Of a stretch of 64,000 bases of DNA, positions 42,601 through 46,848 are shown piece by piece. The DNA is taken from NCBI GenBank assembly GCA_030549495.1, contig JAUIRK010000087.1:434001-498000 (forward strand). Direction: 5' to 3'. The first letter of the stretch is position 1; the number at the start of each line of letters is the position of its first letter. This DNA comes from Nectonema munidae (taxonomy: Eukaryota > Nematomorpha > Nectonematoida > Nectonematidae). Position numbers and translations under genes: made by a program. The notes under the pieces were generated by a model. That model was not told where the DNA came from and ran no database searches. It saw only the letters and a list, made by a program, of their open reading frames with translations.

Positions 42601-45025
42601 TCAAATTTGTTTGCGCAATGTACTTGGACGACGAGTACATACATATTTTTATATTATTTTACTTGATAGGTATTTGGCAGTAAGTCTTTGTTAACGAACG
42701 GATATAGATGAGTTGAAGTAAAAATGGGTTTGGGGGCCAATGCTTTGTTGCTTTGGTTAAAAACTTTTTGTAATTTGGTTGTGAGCATTTTCGAGTTGGA
42801 ATCACCTTTAAATGGAAGAAGAATAGGAATTGACGCTTTGGAGGTGGATTTTCAAGGTTTAGGATTCCCTTTTGTATTGTATCTTTGACAAGCTTCAAAG
42901 GAAACCGGTTGGAGCAAAAAATTCAGTAAGAAAATCCAACTCAGACTTGAGAAGACTTCCTATATTGAGGTAGTTTAATCTGTGAAACAGCAGCAAAGTA
43001 AAAGCACAATTGTGCAGAATATCGTAATTGAAAATTTATTTCCAATTTTTATATAAATAATTGCTTCCAAAAACACATTAAATTAATTTTTATCTCAAAA
43101 TTTGATATTTAAAATTCTGTTTCGAATTAAATGCATCTTTTGTTCTTTAGGATCTAAGCAAAATAGGTTTTGATCTCAATATAGCATTTCCCTGGGATAA
43201 AATCTATTTCTTAAAAAGCATGTCATTTTTTATTGTAAAAATCAGGTTATTTGAAATCGTGTTTGGGTGCCGTTTACAGAAAATTATTAATATTGCCTGA
43301 AATGATAGATTTTTTGACATCCTGCGTGATCTACGGCATCTATTTCTATTTGCTCTTAAGGTTTTAGAAGCGTATGCTTCGAACGAAGATGATCGCATCA
43401 AACTCATGGTTCTCTTGGTCTGCAATAGTGAATGTCAATCTACGATTTCTGCTGCCGCTGGAGCACTTTGCTACCTGACAAGAAATTCAAAAGCGTGCGA
43501 CAAAATTTTAAAGGTATTCTTCTCTTTCATTAATTTTTATTCCTTGCTGTAAAGAAGGAAAGACTGTATCTACCATACCTATGTGTCTTTAAACAAAAAT
43601 AAGTCCTATGCAAATGAACTTTTTCAAATATATCGTCTTCGCATTTTTTTGTAGCATTTCAGTAGAGAATATGTGTGAGTTTTTTTCCTTTATTTTCTGC
43701 TATTTATCAAAATATCAAAAGGTATTCAATTGTTTGTTCTTTATTTCGGTAAAACCATTTTGAACTGAAACTCCCTTGAAATGTATAAATTATACGCTTT
43801 CTATTAACCCAGTTGCCCTAGGATCAGCTTTGCTCCTTTGTGTTGAGAGGCTGTCAATGAGTGTGAATCAGACCTTAATATCTCGAAACCTCGCTATCAC
43901 GATGAAATTGTTAGAAACGAAATTTTTCCCCTATAAATTTATAGTACATCTCTAAATTCAATATGGGGAAAAGATTCTCAATATACAAGAATCAAAAAAA
44001 GTGAACTTAAATTATAATTTGAAAAATAGTTTTAAAAAATATTTTTTATAAGCTTCAAGCTAGTTTTATTATAAAACACCTACGAGCTTTAAAAAAGTAA
44101 CGATTTTTTGGACTAATTCTCATTACATTCATTGAATCGAATTATAGACAAACTCGATAGTCTCGAATAATACTCAGAAAATTGAGTTGTTCTGATTATC
44201 GAGGCCTACTGTATATATAGAGAGAGATTGCAGAACTAAAGAAATTGAAGTGATTATATTTCAGATTATTAATTTGTTCGTATTTACATACACTATATTA
44301 CTGTTTTATTTTCAGTAAAACCTTCCAACTTTTGAAAGCACATTCCCACTTTTTAAGATTTTAGAATTATTACATTATTTTTAAGTTTCCTTTTTTTACA
44401 GGGAAATGTTTTTCGCCTTTAAGGGATTTTCTAATTTGTTTTGGTTACTATTCAAAACCTCTTTGTAAATTAAAAATTCTAATGAAATATCAGTAGTTGT
44501 CGAGAAATTTAGTCACTGAATTTTGACAAGCACAGTCTTGGAAATCATGGAAAAGTAAGGGAGTTTTATTTAAGAACGTGACTGGGAACCCTGGTATCGC
44601 TGTTTATTAAGTCTTAAGACTAGAAAAGAAGTTTGATAAAAGTTGTAAGATTTTCGACCTACCTATACAATTTGTCATGCATTGAGAATCAAAAAATAAA
44701 AGTGCATCTTTTTAGCATAAAATGTTCTTTATTTCTGAAAATCCTTTTATTTTAGGTAAACTCGCTTTTCGACTCCATTAAATTTCTAGTCCTCAACGAA
44801 GACTTGGAAATGCAGAGACGTGCTATGATAATTATATACAACTTAGCTGTATATAGCAAAGACTTTGCTGAACAAGTTTTCCACTCTGATCTAAAATTGG
44901 CAATCAATGGAACAGCTAAGCTCAATCACATCTTTACAAGTCCAAATGATAAGTCGCTTCGTAGCCAGATTAAAGTGTTAGCAGAGGACATTTTAAAATT
45001 AGATTTGCAAGAAGACGATGATTGA
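540..45025 (+). CDS. unc-45: unc-45 myosin chaperone (UCS domain), partial, 18 exons
   Basis: UNC-45 is a cytosolic co-chaperone. Its C-terminal UCS domain folds and protects myosin motor domains, and its N-terminal TPR domain binds Hsp90/Hsp70. The exons are 540-629, 1774-1953, 2378-2546, 4164-4328, 11025-11193, 12867-12936, 17815-17910, 18784-18918, 23580-23674, 23727-23868, 29977-30117, 32379-32494, 37488-37554, 37616-37729, 41015-41130, 41980-42100, 43361-43513 and 44756-45025. All introns are GT-AG, phases match at every junction, and the sum is 2409 nt (802 aa plus stop). The segments align in order with human UNC45A/B from just after the TPR domain to the C terminus. Clear anchors are GLCKAASA, AIEGLSYLTLN, NLSNSYD, AKYAKQHVP, NPENRGTIVQQG, QQYEALLALTN and AAAGALCYLTR. 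The roughly 135-residue TPR part must lie upstream. Known family members are about 930-945 aa, so the total fits. No inactivating change was seen. Confidence 0.95.
717..985. mobile_element. hAT-type MITE with 8-bp TSD
   Basis: The ends are CAGGGCCTGCGCTA and, inverted, CAGAGCCCGCGCTA (12 of 14 identical). The flanking 8-mers are cttttgta (709-716) and cttttgtg (986-993), 7 of 8 identical. The 8-bp duplication and CAG-G ends are hAT hallmarks. It has no coding capacity. Two runs of 10-12 G lie inside, near each end. Confidence 0.8.
986..1773. other. Intronic sequence without recognised features
   Basis: AT-rich unc-45 intron. No repeat, open frame or RNA gene could be recognised. Confidence 0.5.
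1774..1953 (+). CDS. unc-45: unc-45 exon b (central domain)
   Basis: Sixty codons in phase 0, acceptor ttctag, donor gtaaaa. It starts ALNNLVALSKDSALAEMM, matching the QNLVVLAREDAGAEK segment of the human protein, and ends in the NYCTCSREK helix. This is armadillo-like helical sequence of the central (neck) domain. Confidence 0.9.
2378..2546 (+). CDS. unc-45: unc-45 exon c (central domain)
   Basis: 56 codons plus one base. It encodes TLDLLKTIPPEKLIQLIAHC and a hydrophobic helix ending near GTPANEDLCT. The donor gtaata lies at 2547. The open frame runs on to a stop beyond the donor, so the splice site, not the stop, marks the end. Confidence 0.85.
2903..3642 (+). mobile_element. Degraded hAT (Ac-like) element with transposase C-terminal piece
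   Basis: Imperfect inverted ends begin TAAGGTTGGGAGCGATTC on the left and, inverted, TAAGAATTGGGGTCGATTC on the right. Between them the + strand at 3158-3340 reads 'ATLNPRWKLRSYTS', matching the LDPRxKL motif near the C terminus of hAT transposases. The following sequence is frameshifted ('TGN*SNSNF' in one frame, 'YWKLKQFKFP' in another). Flanking 8-mers match only 4 of 8, so the copy is old. Most of the transposase is missing. Confidence 0.6.
3643..4163. other. Intronic sequence without recognised features
   Basis: AT-rich remainder of the intron before exon d. Nothing recognisable. Confidence 0.5.
4164..4328 (+). CDS. unc-45: unc-45 exon d (central domain)
   Basis: Acceptor tacgtag, donor gtatta. 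The two first bases complete a Lys codon with the previous exon. The peptide includes VYGRQIALNIIIQSVTETRG then NWTKRILRIFD. This aligns with the DNALTLLIKVVPRK...TLWVIDQG segment of human UNC45A. It had no line of its own among long ORFs and was found by homology and phase. Confidence 0.85.
4329..5049. other. Intronic sequence, only microsatellite-like runs
   Basis: Holds a degenerate (ATC)n-like stretch around 4430-4500. No gene or transposon end was recognised. Confidence 0.45.
5050..5111. repeat. G-run module, copy 1
   Basis: A run of ten or more G followed by tgtcggtcgcccctcgcc and ending gtgtgctcctgcttcggtga. The same module recurs at 6710-6781 in the same orientation. It looks like the terminal part of a nonautonomous element (inverted, the end reads CAGGAGCACACATCCG). 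Confidence 0.55.
5109..6164. mobile_element. Element with about 78-bp terminal inverted repeats
   Basis: The left arm 5109-5186 begins atagagcttcaacaaaaact. The right arm 6086-6164 is its inverted copy, with only a handful of mismatches. The 900-bp interior has no transposase I can recognise; a 66-codon frame at 5946 has no known motif. A nonautonomous DNA transposon is the simplest reading, superfamily unknown. The right arm continues outward into the duplicated 45-mer at 6143. Confidence 0.6.
6143..6607 (+). repeat. Perfect 45-bp direct repeat, 420 bp apart
   Basis: The 45-mer starting ttagtttttgttgaagctct occurs at 6143-6187 and again at 6563-6607 without a mismatch. The first copy overlaps the right arm of the long-TIR element, so part of that element's end was duplicated. 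Confidence 0.75.
6608..6690 (-). repeat. Dispersed repeat, partner of 10393-10480
   Basis: Inverted, this segment reads aacctttgcttataacgcta then agcctaattcg..., about 88% identical to 10393-10480 on the + strand. The family is unnamed. Both copies abut long inverted-repeat elements. Confidence 0.6.
6710..6781. repeat. G-run module, copy 2
   Basis: The second copy of the module at 5050: a long G run, ggtcggtcgccc, then gtgtgcccctgcttcggtga. The two copies bracket about 1.6 kb containing the long-TIR element and the 45-bp repeat. Confidence 0.55.
6782..10392. other. AT-rich intron, mostly featureless
   Basis: A 3.6-kb stretch without confident features. Around 9860-10200 the + strand yields short peptide runs (for example 'EYGEEYMKNSVSRIKEFWNK') that could be a decayed transposase. 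The match is too weak to name. Confidence 0.4.
10393..10480 (+). repeat. Dispersed repeat, partner of 6608-6690
   Basis: Starts aacctttgcctataacgccg and is an inverted copy of the segment at 6608-6690. It lies 55 bp before the palindromic MITE at 10535. Confidence 0.6.
10535..10756. mobile_element. Palindromic MITE (foldback), 222 bp
   Basis: The two arms of about 56 bp share, inverted, the core aaaatgtctttattcaaata and start ataaaaa(t/g)taaattcag, with roughly 88% identity. The loop of about 110 bp is more GC-rich and non-coding. No unambiguous target duplication is visible, so the superfamily is open. Confidence 0.75.
11025..11193 (+). CDS. unc-45: unc-45 exon e (central domain)
   Basis: The acceptor is tcttttag and the donor gtaatt. 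The first two bases complete an Ala codon with exon d. The conserved part, ISVHTALALQTIYDDLCSDS, matches the [20 protein letters not shown] region of the human proteins. The preceding intron is 6.7 kb, the longest in the window. Confidence 0.92.
11194..12866. other. Intronic sequence without recognised features
   Basis: AT-rich intron between exons e and f. Open frames here are low-complexity Phe/Leu/Tyr-rich translations of AT sequence and not genes. Confidence 0.5.
12867..12936 (+). CDS. unc-45: unc-45 exon f (central domain)
   Basis: A 70-nt exon. One base completes an Asn codon and then 23 codons follow, ending LATCLSVLFK before gtaagc. It corresponds to the KLRAIQTVSCLLQ helix in human UNC45A, directly before the GPxDxGN motif. 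Confidence 0.85.
12937..13768. other. Intronic sequence without recognised features
   Basis: AT-rich intron up to the retroelement fossil. Around 13260-13325 there is a ggagcc/gctccggagc/ggctcc cluster of short inverted repeats, possibly part of a decayed element. Confidence 0.35.
13769..13823 (-). repeat. Terminal repeat copy of the DIRS-like fossil (left)
   Basis: 55 bp, 53 of 55 identical and in the same orientation as 16841-16895. Short same-orientation end repeats fit split-direct-repeat elements better than ordinary LTRs, but only one block is recognised. Confidence 0.7.
16841..16895 (-). repeat. Terminal repeat copy of the DIRS-like fossil (right)
   Basis: Partner of 13769-13823. It begins tagaacaaagtaaaaaagtg on the + strand. 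Confidence 0.7.
16896..17814. other. Intronic sequence without recognised features
   Basis: Remainder of the intron before exon g. At 17225-17280 there is a short run of imperfect 'ccaaaattcccgaa' tandem motifs. Similar tttcgggattttaa-type motifs recur at 32215-32285. Confidence 0.4.
17815..17910 (+). CDS. unc-45: unc-45 exon g
   Basis: A 96-nt exon of 32 codons in phase 0, acceptor atctag, donor gtaagc. It begins GPIDVANSVVGTS, matching the family's GPxDxGN-LELSG segment, and ends SSEDQTLQ. It belongs to the junction of the central and UCS regions. Confidence 0.92.
18784..18918 (+). CDS. unc-45: unc-45 exon h (UCS domain)
   Basis: 45 codons in phase 0. MVAADAIINSATDKSRCANI and GVPILKKLYKSS match the VAVEALIHAxxKxxRAxFI and GVSLLKxLYK motifs of vertebrate UNC45. 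Acceptor tccttag, donor gtaact. Confidence 0.95.
18919..19943. other. Intronic sequence without recognised features
   Basis: AT-rich. No coding or repeat structure recognised. Confidence 0.45.
19944..20079 (-). mobile_element. piggyBac-type MITE, copy 1, with 16-bp palindrome
   Basis: A 136-bp element ending in TTTA (a decayed TTAA) next to cccattaacggcca, and ccggttaa on the right. It is homologous in inverted orientation to 59670-59806, sharing the atcgtctgcttt and agatatcgtctg blocks. A perfect palindrome gtcgacatatgtcgac lies at 20044-20059. TTAA ends and CC-rich TIRs are piggyBac-like. Confidence 0.65.
20080..21890. other. Intronic sequence without recognised features
   Basis: AT-rich. 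Around 21450-21590 the phrase actttattgactttt and variants recur. Similar motifs occur near 63500-63620, but no element could be delimited. Confidence 0.4.
21895..22350 (+). mobile_element. LINE RT C-terminal fragment (CR1/Jockey-like)
   Basis: The + strand reads 'FFQSKISYCNLIWASNT' and 'KLQSLQNRAVKFV', the post-palm region of CR1/Jockey-type RTs (family pattern YCxxIWG...LQxxQNRAxR). In another frame 'AINIWNCLPLHIR' matches the terminal WNxLPxxIR motif. It is 5'-truncated, with at least one frameshift near 22185. A stop follows at about 22350. Confidence 0.7.
22351..23579. other. Intronic sequence without recognised features
   Basis: AT-rich. A 71-codon open frame at 22776-22991 contains no motif I recognise and is probably chance. 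The sequence cacgaaagggttaa near 23261 could be one decayed piggyBac-type end without a partner. Confidence 0.4.
23580..23674 (+). CDS. unc-45: unc-45 exon i (UCS domain)
   Basis: Encodes GLCKAASALAYDLESQPFEE and ILSKACQK, the counterpart of GLCKLGSAGGTD...FAEGSTLKLAKQCRKWL. The donor at 23675 opens a very short intron of 52 bp. Confidence 0.95.
23727..23868 (+). CDS. unc-45: unc-45 exon j (UCS domain)
   Basis: One base completes Lys, then 47 codons follow. ILADGKRSITSKNMAIEG and LSYLTLNAEIKEFLLQD match the [22 protein letters not shown] motif. The acceptor is tttaag, and the donor gttccc is a weak-looking but legal GT. Confidence 0.93.
24370..24800 (-). mobile_element. Penelope-like element fragment (GIY-YIG region)
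   Basis: The minus strand reads 'CVYKIN' followed by 'RTLQTSI' and, further on, 'FDFENTKIL' and 'FLEALHSL'. These match the endonuclease domain of Penelope-like elements (GVYKIxC, RxLxxRIxEH, FDWDNxKIL, ExxHI). Only this C-terminal part is present. It is broken and old. Confidence 0.6.
25304..27999 (-). mobile_element. BED-finger hAT transposon, complete ends
   Basis: A 2696-bp element. The left end is CAACGTTTCTC and the inverted right end CAGCGTTTCTC. The flanking 8-mers gtatactc (25296-25303) and gtatagtc (28000-28007) differ at one base. It carries a degraded ZBED5/FAM200-like transposase on the minus strand. It sits in the 6.1-kb intron before exon k, antisense to unc-45. Confidence 0.88.
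25419..27111 (-). pseudogene. hAT transposase (ZBED5/FAM200-like), decayed
   Basis: It begins MSRNRKWNDSYMKVI. A BED zinc finger follows (CLHC... and SNHRDKMHP), then KKPHTIGEELIKPC, VSLSNDTLSRRIDDMA, the first catalytic aspartate region LQLDEFTDVS (family LQLDESTDVS), KDGAPARIG, CSLHRYALASKTLP, LADIFGKLNEMNQSLQGRD and a C-terminal FLTWLLLKR. All blocks are in family order. Reading moves between frames near 26500, 26360 and 25610, with an in-frame stop near 26160, so the protein is not made as one piece. Confidence 0.88.
28008..28533. other. Intronic sequence with an isolated palindrome
   Basis: Contains the perfect 18-bp palindrome tggtacatatatgtacca at 28171-28188, followed by ctaatcctcaatgggtagg. 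The arrangement (palindrome, spacer, cccatt-type end) resembles the piggyBac-type MITEs at 19944 and 59670, but the other end was not found. Confidence 0.4.
28534..29123. mobile_element. Nonautonomous hAT (Charlie-type ends), 590 bp
   Basis: The left end is CAGTCCTTTTCAAC and the inverted right end CAGTGATTCTCAAC. Flanking 8-mers are atgtagtt (28526-28533) and atttagtc (29124-29131), 6 of 8 identical. It has no coding sequence. The CAGTGGTTCTCAAC-type ends are typical of the hAT-Charlie group. Confidence 0.75.
29132..29976. other. Intronic sequence without recognised features
   Basis: AT-rich end of the intron before exon k. Nothing recognised. Confidence 0.45.
29977..30117 (+). CDS. unc-45: unc-45 exon k (UCS domain)
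   Basis: 47 codons in phase 0. It carries the family landmarks VTIFVNLSNSYD and PELVEIAKYAKQHVP, near-identical to the TLVNCTNSYD and VELAKYAKQHVPE motifs of the human proteins. The initial ATG is just the first codon after the acceptor. Confidence 0.96.
30480..30960 (+). mobile_element. piggyBac transposase N-terminal fragment
   Basis: The + strand gives an acidic stretch (NDSEDDDK) then, in other frames, 'RDGKIWNKNYPSCKGRN', 'NIFKQESFKIKNKSS' and 'SVVFEWSLFYTNLYA'. These match the start of the piggyBac-type DDE domain (W...P...R, then EIVxxTNxYA). It is frameshifted and lacks the catalytic part. It directly precedes the palindrome at 31008. Confidence 0.6.
31008..31223. repeat. Near-perfect 216-bp palindrome with 80-bp arms
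   Basis: The left arm 31008-31087 starts aataatcaaagaatcgaaaa. The right arm 31144-31223 is its inverse with two mismatches over 80 bp. The loop is about 56 bp. The inner arm ends are GC-richer (ttggctccccttac). It probably is a young foldback or MITE-type element; no target duplication could be assigned. Confidence 0.85.
31226..31546. repeat. Two tandem 161-bp units
   Basis: Unit 1 is 31226-31386 and unit 2 starts at 31387. They begin acaaatataatatttaaaa and are nearly identical (one clear mismatch). Each unit ends with tttttcgattctttgatta, the sequence that also forms the outer end of the adjacent palindrome arm. Confidence 0.85.
31560..31913. repeat. 28-bp minisatellite
   Basis: Units of about 28 bp, caggttggagatgaatcatc plus gtagtata, run head-to-tail through 31742-31913 (about six units). 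Two more partial units lie at 31560-31617, after a 120-bp interruption. Divergence increases towards the array edges. Confidence 0.85.
31914..32378. other. Intronic sequence without recognised features
   Basis: Intron end before exon l. Short ttcgggattt-type motifs at about 32215-32285 only. Confidence 0.4.
32379..32494 (+). CDS. unc-45: unc-45 exon l (UCS domain)
   Basis: 116 nt ending in phase 2. HVKKRVDTMVRLGVISALVS matches the RVKRLLKAGVISALACMVK segment. Acceptor atttcag, donor gtacat after 'LIS(R)'. Confidence 0.94.
32495..33282. other. Intronic sequence without recognised features
   Basis: AT-rich. No supported feature. Confidence 0.45.
33283..33322. repeat. 12-bp stem hairpin
   Basis: agatctggtaag pairs with cttgccagatct (one G-T type mismatch) around a 16-nt GC-rich loop. 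It is an isolated GC-rich island in AT-rich DNA. The function is unknown. Confidence 0.5.
33432..33528 (-). mobile_element. 65-bp 5'-truncated LINE copy with 16-bp TSD
   Basis: The perfect 16-bp direct repeat ctatacatactttgat (33432-33447 and 33513-33528) flanks a 65-bp insert. The insert starts with (cat)n and reads cattcgctctaatgagcagg. On the minus strand this is a LINE 3' end with an (ATG)n tail, as expected for an RTE-like element. It is a textbook target-primed insertion. Confidence 0.85.
34073..34400. mobile_element. pogo/Tigger-like MITE, decayed right end
   Basis: The left end is CAGTAGGCCCTCGCATATTC after a TA dinucleotide, followed by cactattcgtggccccgc and gttcgcgga. This is the layout of pogo/Tigger terminal regions. 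The right side retains aattcggggattttcgct, but a clean inverted end is not visible. Confidence 0.6.
34527..37427 (-). mobile_element. 2.9-kb hAT-like transposon with perfect 8-bp TSD
   Basis: The terminal inverted repeats are TAGGGTGCTTTTA at both ends (13 of 13). The flanking duplication ctgtttat is perfect (34519-34526 and 37428-37435). An 8-bp TSD with TAGGG ends fits the hAT consensus (C/T)A(A/G)NG. It encodes one transposase-like protein on the minus strand. It lies in the unc-45 intron immediately before exon m. Confidence 0.88.
34786..37037 (-). pseudogene. Putative transposase of the 2.9-kb hAT-like element
   Basis: The protein family is familiar to me as multi-copy 'uncharacterised' proteins of arthropods and cnidarians. 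It starts MASGTRSKKSIWL. Recognisable blocks are NAMKMITIDQDREFLASQRK, a Ser/Lys-rich linker, LIIHWDSKVMLDLTG, LPILVTGKGFSKILSIPKLK, GMCFDTTAVNTG, LLHFPCRHHILELVLGAVY, ARWMAKAIYCFKIWMF, HLWYLSEVNIALALFD and VVNDVAERGER. The D in CFDTT and in HWDSK, with the later conserved acidic residues, could be catalytic (inference). About two frameshifts (near 36700 and 34990-35150) and an in-frame TAG near 35751, where the family seems to have Trp, break it. Otherwise it is nearly complete, to a stop at 34786. Confidence 0.8.
37488..37554 (+). CDS. unc-45: unc-45 exon m (UCS domain)
   Basis: A 67-nt exon. The acceptor is the unusual-looking ttaaaaaaag, chosen because one base completes the Arg codon and the frame then reads VVLACSVNPENRGTIVQQG. 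This matches RVFLALCDNPKDRGTIVAQGG. A stronger-looking cag at 37505-37507 would break the phase and lose conserved residues. Confidence 0.88.
37616..37729 (+). CDS. unc-45: unc-45 exon n (UCS domain)
   Basis: 38 codons in phase 0 after a 61-bp intron. It reads LGKTLISQAFAKIAISINPE then ISFPGQR, the counterpart of VGKVKAAHALAKIAAVSNPDIAFPGER. Confidence 0.94.
38235..40188 (+). mobile_element. hAT transposon with CAGGGTTTCCCAAACT ends
   Basis: The ends are CAGGGTTTCCCAAACT and its exact inverse agtttgggaaaccctg. Flanking 8-mers ctctagct (38227-38234) and ctctaggt (40189-40196) differ at one base. Length is 1954 bp. It is inserted in the intron between exons n and o of unc-45, sense to the gene. 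Confidence 0.9.
38559..39956 (+). pseudogene. hAT transposase (ZBED/SCAND3-like), decayed
   Basis: It starts MPKRQYSDQYINFG, the usual opening of this family. The first catalytic region is preserved, QLDESTDVSNCAQLLVYVRY at 38998-39057. Later blocks ILYLAYLSDIF, KLDLWIENRPF and a 'LDxxDLI..'-type tail follow in other frames. The BED finger and several middle segments are shortened compared with the family's 600-plus residues. Many stops and frameshifts are present. Confidence 0.8.
40197..41014. other. Intronic sequence without recognised features
   Basis: AT-rich remainder of the intron before exon o. Confidence 0.45.
41015..41130 (+). CDS. unc-45: unc-45 exon o (UCS domain)
   Basis: Encodes MLELVRPLLNLLHQERDALQ then QYEALLALTNVTSIDDF. 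The YEALLALTN stretch is the most conserved UCS motif, matching the NYEALLGLTNL and NFEALMALTNL segments of the human paralogues. Ends in phase 2. Confidence 0.96.
41131..41979. other. Intronic sequence without recognised features
   Basis: AT-rich intron between exons o and p. The 78-codon frame at 41633 is a Phe/Leu-rich chance translation. Confidence 0.45.
41980..42100 (+). CDS. unc-45: unc-45 exon p (UCS domain)
   Basis: One base completes Arg and then 40 codons follow: KRILAEKGLTEISSYAFNMD and MQVAAIECVLNLIQNEE. It aligns with the [38 protein letters not shown] region. Confidence 0.95.
42140..42960 (-). mobile_element. Penelope-like element 3' fragment
   Basis: The minus strand carries the end of the RT thumb region and a GIY-YIG-like piece ('KYIAQTNLSFKQRMKEHVEK', family YIGQTxxxLKxRIxEH). 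The terminal sequence on the + strand, agaacaaaagcgctttcaaa then ctgcattcatcag, is typical of Penelope-like 3' regions. It is broken and sits in the intron between exons p and q. Confidence 0.65.
43361..43513 (+). CDS. unc-45: unc-45 exon q (UCS domain)
   Basis: 51 codons in phase 0. ASNEDDRIKLMVLLV and TISAAAGALCYLTR match GNDRLKLVVLLCGE and QNAAAGALAMLT. Acceptor cttaag, donor gtattc. Confidence 0.95.
43514..43868. other. Intronic sequence without recognised features
   Basis: AT-rich. Nothing supported. Confidence 0.4.
43869..44211. mobile_element. pogo/Tigger-like MITE
   Basis: The right end, inverted, is CAGTAGGCCTCGATAATCAG, next to TA. The left end is CAGACCTTAATATCTCGAAA, followed by cctcgctatcacga. 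Such CGA-rich subterminal motifs are typical of Tigger-type MITEs. There is no coding sequence and the left TA is decayed. Confidence 0.6.
44212..44755. other. Intronic sequence without recognised features
   Basis: AT-rich end of the last intron. Confidence 0.45.
44756..45025 (+). CDS. unc-45: unc-45 terminal exon
   Basis: 89 codons plus TGA. It reads VNSLFDSIKFLVLNEDLEMQ and RRAMIIIYNLAVYSKDFAEQ, aligning with the last helices of UNC45 (LSVQHRGLVIAYNLL). It ends in an acidic tail QEDDD instead of the vertebrate GFIKP-type tail. Confidence 0.96.
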   Translation, partial: VNSLFDSIKFLVLNEDLEMQRRAMIIIYNLAVYSKDFAEQVFHSDLKLAINGTAKLNHIFTSPNDKSLRSQIKVLAEDILKLDLQEDDD

Positions 45026-45173
45026 TAATATTTTTTCATATACTTTTGCTATCTTTCTTCGCTTTTGATAATGCTTTTGAGAAGTAGTGTTATAGATACC
45101 TAACGATTTTCGACTAGTGCAATATTTTTAATTTTTCTTCAGTTTTTTTTCGATTTAGTACATTTATTAGATA

Positions 45174-45179
45174 AATAAA
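45174..45179 (+). promoter_or_regulatory. Candidate polyadenylation signal of unc-45
   Basis: The first canonical AATAAA after the unc-45 stop lies about 150 bp downstream, in AT-rich sequence. It fits a short 3' UTR. No transcript evidence is available here. Confidence 0.6.
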
Positions 45180-46462
45180 TTATGTTTCTGAAATTTTCCA
45201 ATTTTTATAAATACTTTTCATCTTTATCAGGTTTAAAAATCAAGAATTTTTTCTTGAATGATTTTAAAATCTATATTCCAAAAGTTGACAGATTTATTAT
45301 AAGGACTTATGGCAAATAAATAACTATAACTCAATTCCATGTCATTTACTTCTTAAACATCTCTTTCACTGCATTTTTACTTAAAACGATTGAAAATAAC
45401 AATTTCATAAACAAATCCTTTCTAAGTAGTAAAGATGTAATACGGTTGTCTCTATAACAGGAGACTCAGGGTCAATTTTTGGTCTAGTTGTGCATTATTT
45501 ATCAAATATTGTTTCATTTATATGACAAAAACTTGAATAGCTCAAAGCTAACTACTTATTAAGAATGATATATATTGTTAATTTGATTATTATAGATTAT
45601 ATTAGACAACTACCAACAATTATTTCTAGTGAGACACATGATACTTCAATTTACTATATTCACTCATAGTTGAAAAATTTCACAAAATCTCTTCTCAACT
45701 TAAAACACTTAGCCAAATTTTGCGTAAAATCACAATGTTAATATTTTCGTTCTTACGAGAACAATTTAAAAACTTGTTGAACAGAAAATTTAATAATATT
45801 TGTGAAAACCCAAAACATCAAAAAACCTAAAATAATTTTAAATGAACGGAACTCTAATATTCAACAAAAGTACGGTATTACTTTCCTTATTTTTAAATTG
45901 AGACTAACAAGAAATTTACCTATTCATTTTGTAATATGCATATTTCAAACATTTCCTTTTGAAGTGGTTAAATCTAGCGCTGAATTAAAATTTAAGAGAG
46001 GGAGAACATTTTATCAGCAAGATAAAAAACACCTATATATGATTCATTTGATGATTGAATACTTTTAATCTTTTCTCTTGAAGATTTTTTTATAGAATAT
46101 TTTCTCCTGGAAGATTTTAAAAAATTATGAAACAATTGACAGAATTTTATATTTTGTTAATATTTTTCCTTCTGACAGCAGTATGCTCTCTAGTTTTAAA
46201 TGGTTGAAATGTAAATAAAAATACCTTTTACTCATTTCTTCAATGGACGATGAGAGAGCGTAAAAGAAATGAAAAGAGAACAATTTGTGAATATATAAAT
46301 TAGGAAAGAAAGGTAGTTATAACTATCGATGTTATATTATTAGGTTAATTCTAAATGTGCTTTGAAATTATTCTGTTTATTCCACTTCAATGCTATATAA
46401 CCTCATCGACATTGATAATATCGATATCGTGGTATTGAAGAAATAACATTGATGATAACATA
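45180..46462. other. 3' flank of unc-45, no gene seen
   Basis: AT-rich intergenic sequence. The 88-codon frame at 45802-46068 has no recognised motif, no supporting splice or start context, and compositional bias of AT-rich DNA. Confidence 0.45.
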
Positions 46463-46687
46463 ATAATTGTGAACAGACAAAATGTGGATAATCGTTTTAA
46501 GAAGACATAATATCGGCACCAAGAATGATAATGCTAATAATATATTTAATTAGTTAGTTATTATTTTGGCTAATAATAATTATTTAGTGAGTTGAATAAG
46601 TAAAATGCTTAATGATTCAGAAAAATTCTTGGTGTCGACATTTTATCCTTTTCAAACTATAATCGATGTTTTGTCCGTTGACATTAT
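46463..46687. mobile_element. Inverted-repeat element, arms about 63 bp
   Basis: The left arm 46463-46526 and right arm 46625-46687 are inverted copies. They share cagacaaaat / ggacaaaac, ggataat..., and the inner end ggcaccaagaat / attcttggtgtc. A second attttgtcc motif follows just outside. It is non-coding and the class is uncertain. Confidence 0.6.
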
Positions 46688-46848
46688 ATCTCTCCACATT
46701 TTGTCCATGATGTTGTTTGCAACCCATTTTCTTGCCGACATATAGTAGTAAGATCCTCACATCGCTTCCAGCCTCCATTTCAGCTTCTCAGACCATTTGG
46801 CTAGAAATTCAGACTCTTTGGCCGGCTTCAGTAAAGTATGAATGTATG

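Noticed and set aside
45802-46068. 88-codon + frame downstream of unc-45
   Set aside because: No motif and AT-driven codons; no evidence of a gene.
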